Positions 6,263-6,655 of a stretch of 6,655 nucleotides of DNA are shown in pieces. Both the position numbers and the translations under genes were made by a program. The notes beneath the pieces are model-generated. The model made no database searches, had not been told where the DNA came from, and saw nothing but the letters and a program-made list of their open reading frames with translations. Where the stretch lies: contig JACCTF010000322.1 in NCBI GenBank assembly GCA_013812565.1, positions 1 through 6,655 of the forward strand. The letters are read 5' to 3'. The stretch's first letter is position 1. Every line of letters starts with the position of its first letter. Source of the stretch: Pyrinomonadaceae bacterium (lineage in GTDB: Bacteria; Acidobacteriota; Blastocatellia; Pyrinomonadales; Pyrinomonadaceae).

Positions 6263-6655
6263 TTAGAAAAGCTGTGAGGCTTTGCGCAGTATGGACCAGC
6301 CGATGTCAATCAGCGTGTGGCTTGCCGCGCCCCACCACAAGCCGACGAGCATCGCCCAGACGCCGTGGCGGCCGATGTATGTCTCGATGTAACTGGCGAG
6401 CGTCTGCCATTCACCGATAATCATCTGTAAGCTTGGCGGCGTGCCTCCACCCATGAATACCGTACGCAGGTAAACGGCCGCGGTGAAGATGAGCGTGAGG
6501 ATTCCGGCGAAGTACAAAACGCGGATCAGCGTGCTGAAGATAATTCCGTGCGACCAGCGAGAGCGGTGACGAAACACGACGCGGTAGGGAAACCAGAGAA
6601 AGCGAAAGATGCTCCACCGCGCGTACTGGCGCGACTGCGTATCAAGGTCAGGCCC
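6263..6655 (-). CDS. DUF2227-like predicted metal-binding membrane protein, C-terminal part
   Basis: The frame is open from the right edge to TAA at 6263-6265, giving the last 130 residues; the N-terminus lies beyond 6655. A GTG at 6577 is in frame, but coding sequence continues upstream of it as GPDLDTQSRQYARWSIFRFL, so it is an internal Val codon. The visible segment has GPDLD at 1-5, WFPYR at 21-25, HRSRWSHG at 30-37, a transmembrane helix at about 41-63, a second hydrophobic helix at about 98-117, and SHTLID at 112-117. The Asp3/Asp5, His30/His36 and His113/Asp117 sets match the pattern of DUF2227, annotated as predicted metal-binding and related in style to membrane metal-dependent hydrolases of the YdjM type. 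The metal, substrate and reaction are unknown. The gene converges on the 406-residue protein gene with a gap of 103 bases (6160-6262), where I see no strong terminator for either strand; the only hairpin nearby is a weak 5-bp stem at 6268-6283. Confidence 0.8.
   Translation of the reverse strand, partial: GPDLDTQSRQYARWSIFRFLWFPYRVVFRHRSRWSHGIIFSTLIRVLYFAGILTLIFTAAVYLRTVFMGGGTPPSLQMIIGEWQTLASYIETYIGRHGVWAMLVGLWWGAASHTLIDIGWSILRKASQLF

Noticed and set aside
6268..6283. AAAGC/GCTTT stem at the end of the DUF2227-like gene as a terminator
   Set aside because: It has only 5 bp, is AT-rich, lies inside the coding sequence and precedes the stop codon, so it is unlikely to terminate transcription.
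1..6655. CRISPR array, tRNA or rRNA gene, insertion sequence, prophage or toxin-antitoxin module
   Set aside because: No regularly spaced repeats, clover-leaf or rRNA-like sequence, transposase motifs or small two-gene modules were seen on either strand.

Overview
The window reads like a chromosomal segment of a Gram-negative bacterium, most likely an Acidobacteriota member and perhaps a Blastocatellia-type lineage. This placement is inferred from protein style and not from any marker gene. The main support is a very large Oar-like TonB-dependent receptor with an N-terminal carboxypeptidase-regulatory-like domain, followed by the start of a second secreted protein with the same kind of domain. 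Such proteins are strongly expanded in Acidobacteriota. An uncharacterised helical-repeat protein and a DUF2227-like membrane protein fit the same background.

Layout: (1) Positions 1-228, minus strand: the first 76 codons of an exported carboxypeptidase-regulatory-like domain protein, cut by the window edge. (2) Positions 229-723: an intergenic stretch with that gene's leader, an imperfect 30-bp inverted repeat with arms at 477-506 and 615-644, and a clear intrinsic terminator (662-695, minus strand) closing the next gene. (3) Positions 724-4476, minus strand: one intact 1250-residue outer-membrane receptor, which fills more than half of the window. (4) Positions 4477-4938: a divergent intergenic region with small inverted repeats and a candidate extended -10 promoter for the plus-strand gene. 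(5) Positions 4939-6159, plus strand: a 406-residue soluble protein of unknown function built of helical repeats. (6) Positions 6263-6655, minus strand: the C-terminal 130 residues of a DUF2227-like, predicted metal-binding membrane protein that runs off the right edge. It converges on the preceding gene across a gap of about 100 bases.

The genes look like four independent transcription units, not one pathway. The two minus-strand exported proteins share a theme (outer-membrane uptake or surface function) but are separated by a terminator. Nothing links them mechanistically to the two right-hand genes. I see no CRISPR array, tRNA, rRNA, transposase, phage gene, toxin-antitoxin pair or defence system. 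The least explained items are the inverted repeat between the two exported-protein genes and the uncharacterised 406-residue protein. I do not see convincing evidence for a new multi-gene system.
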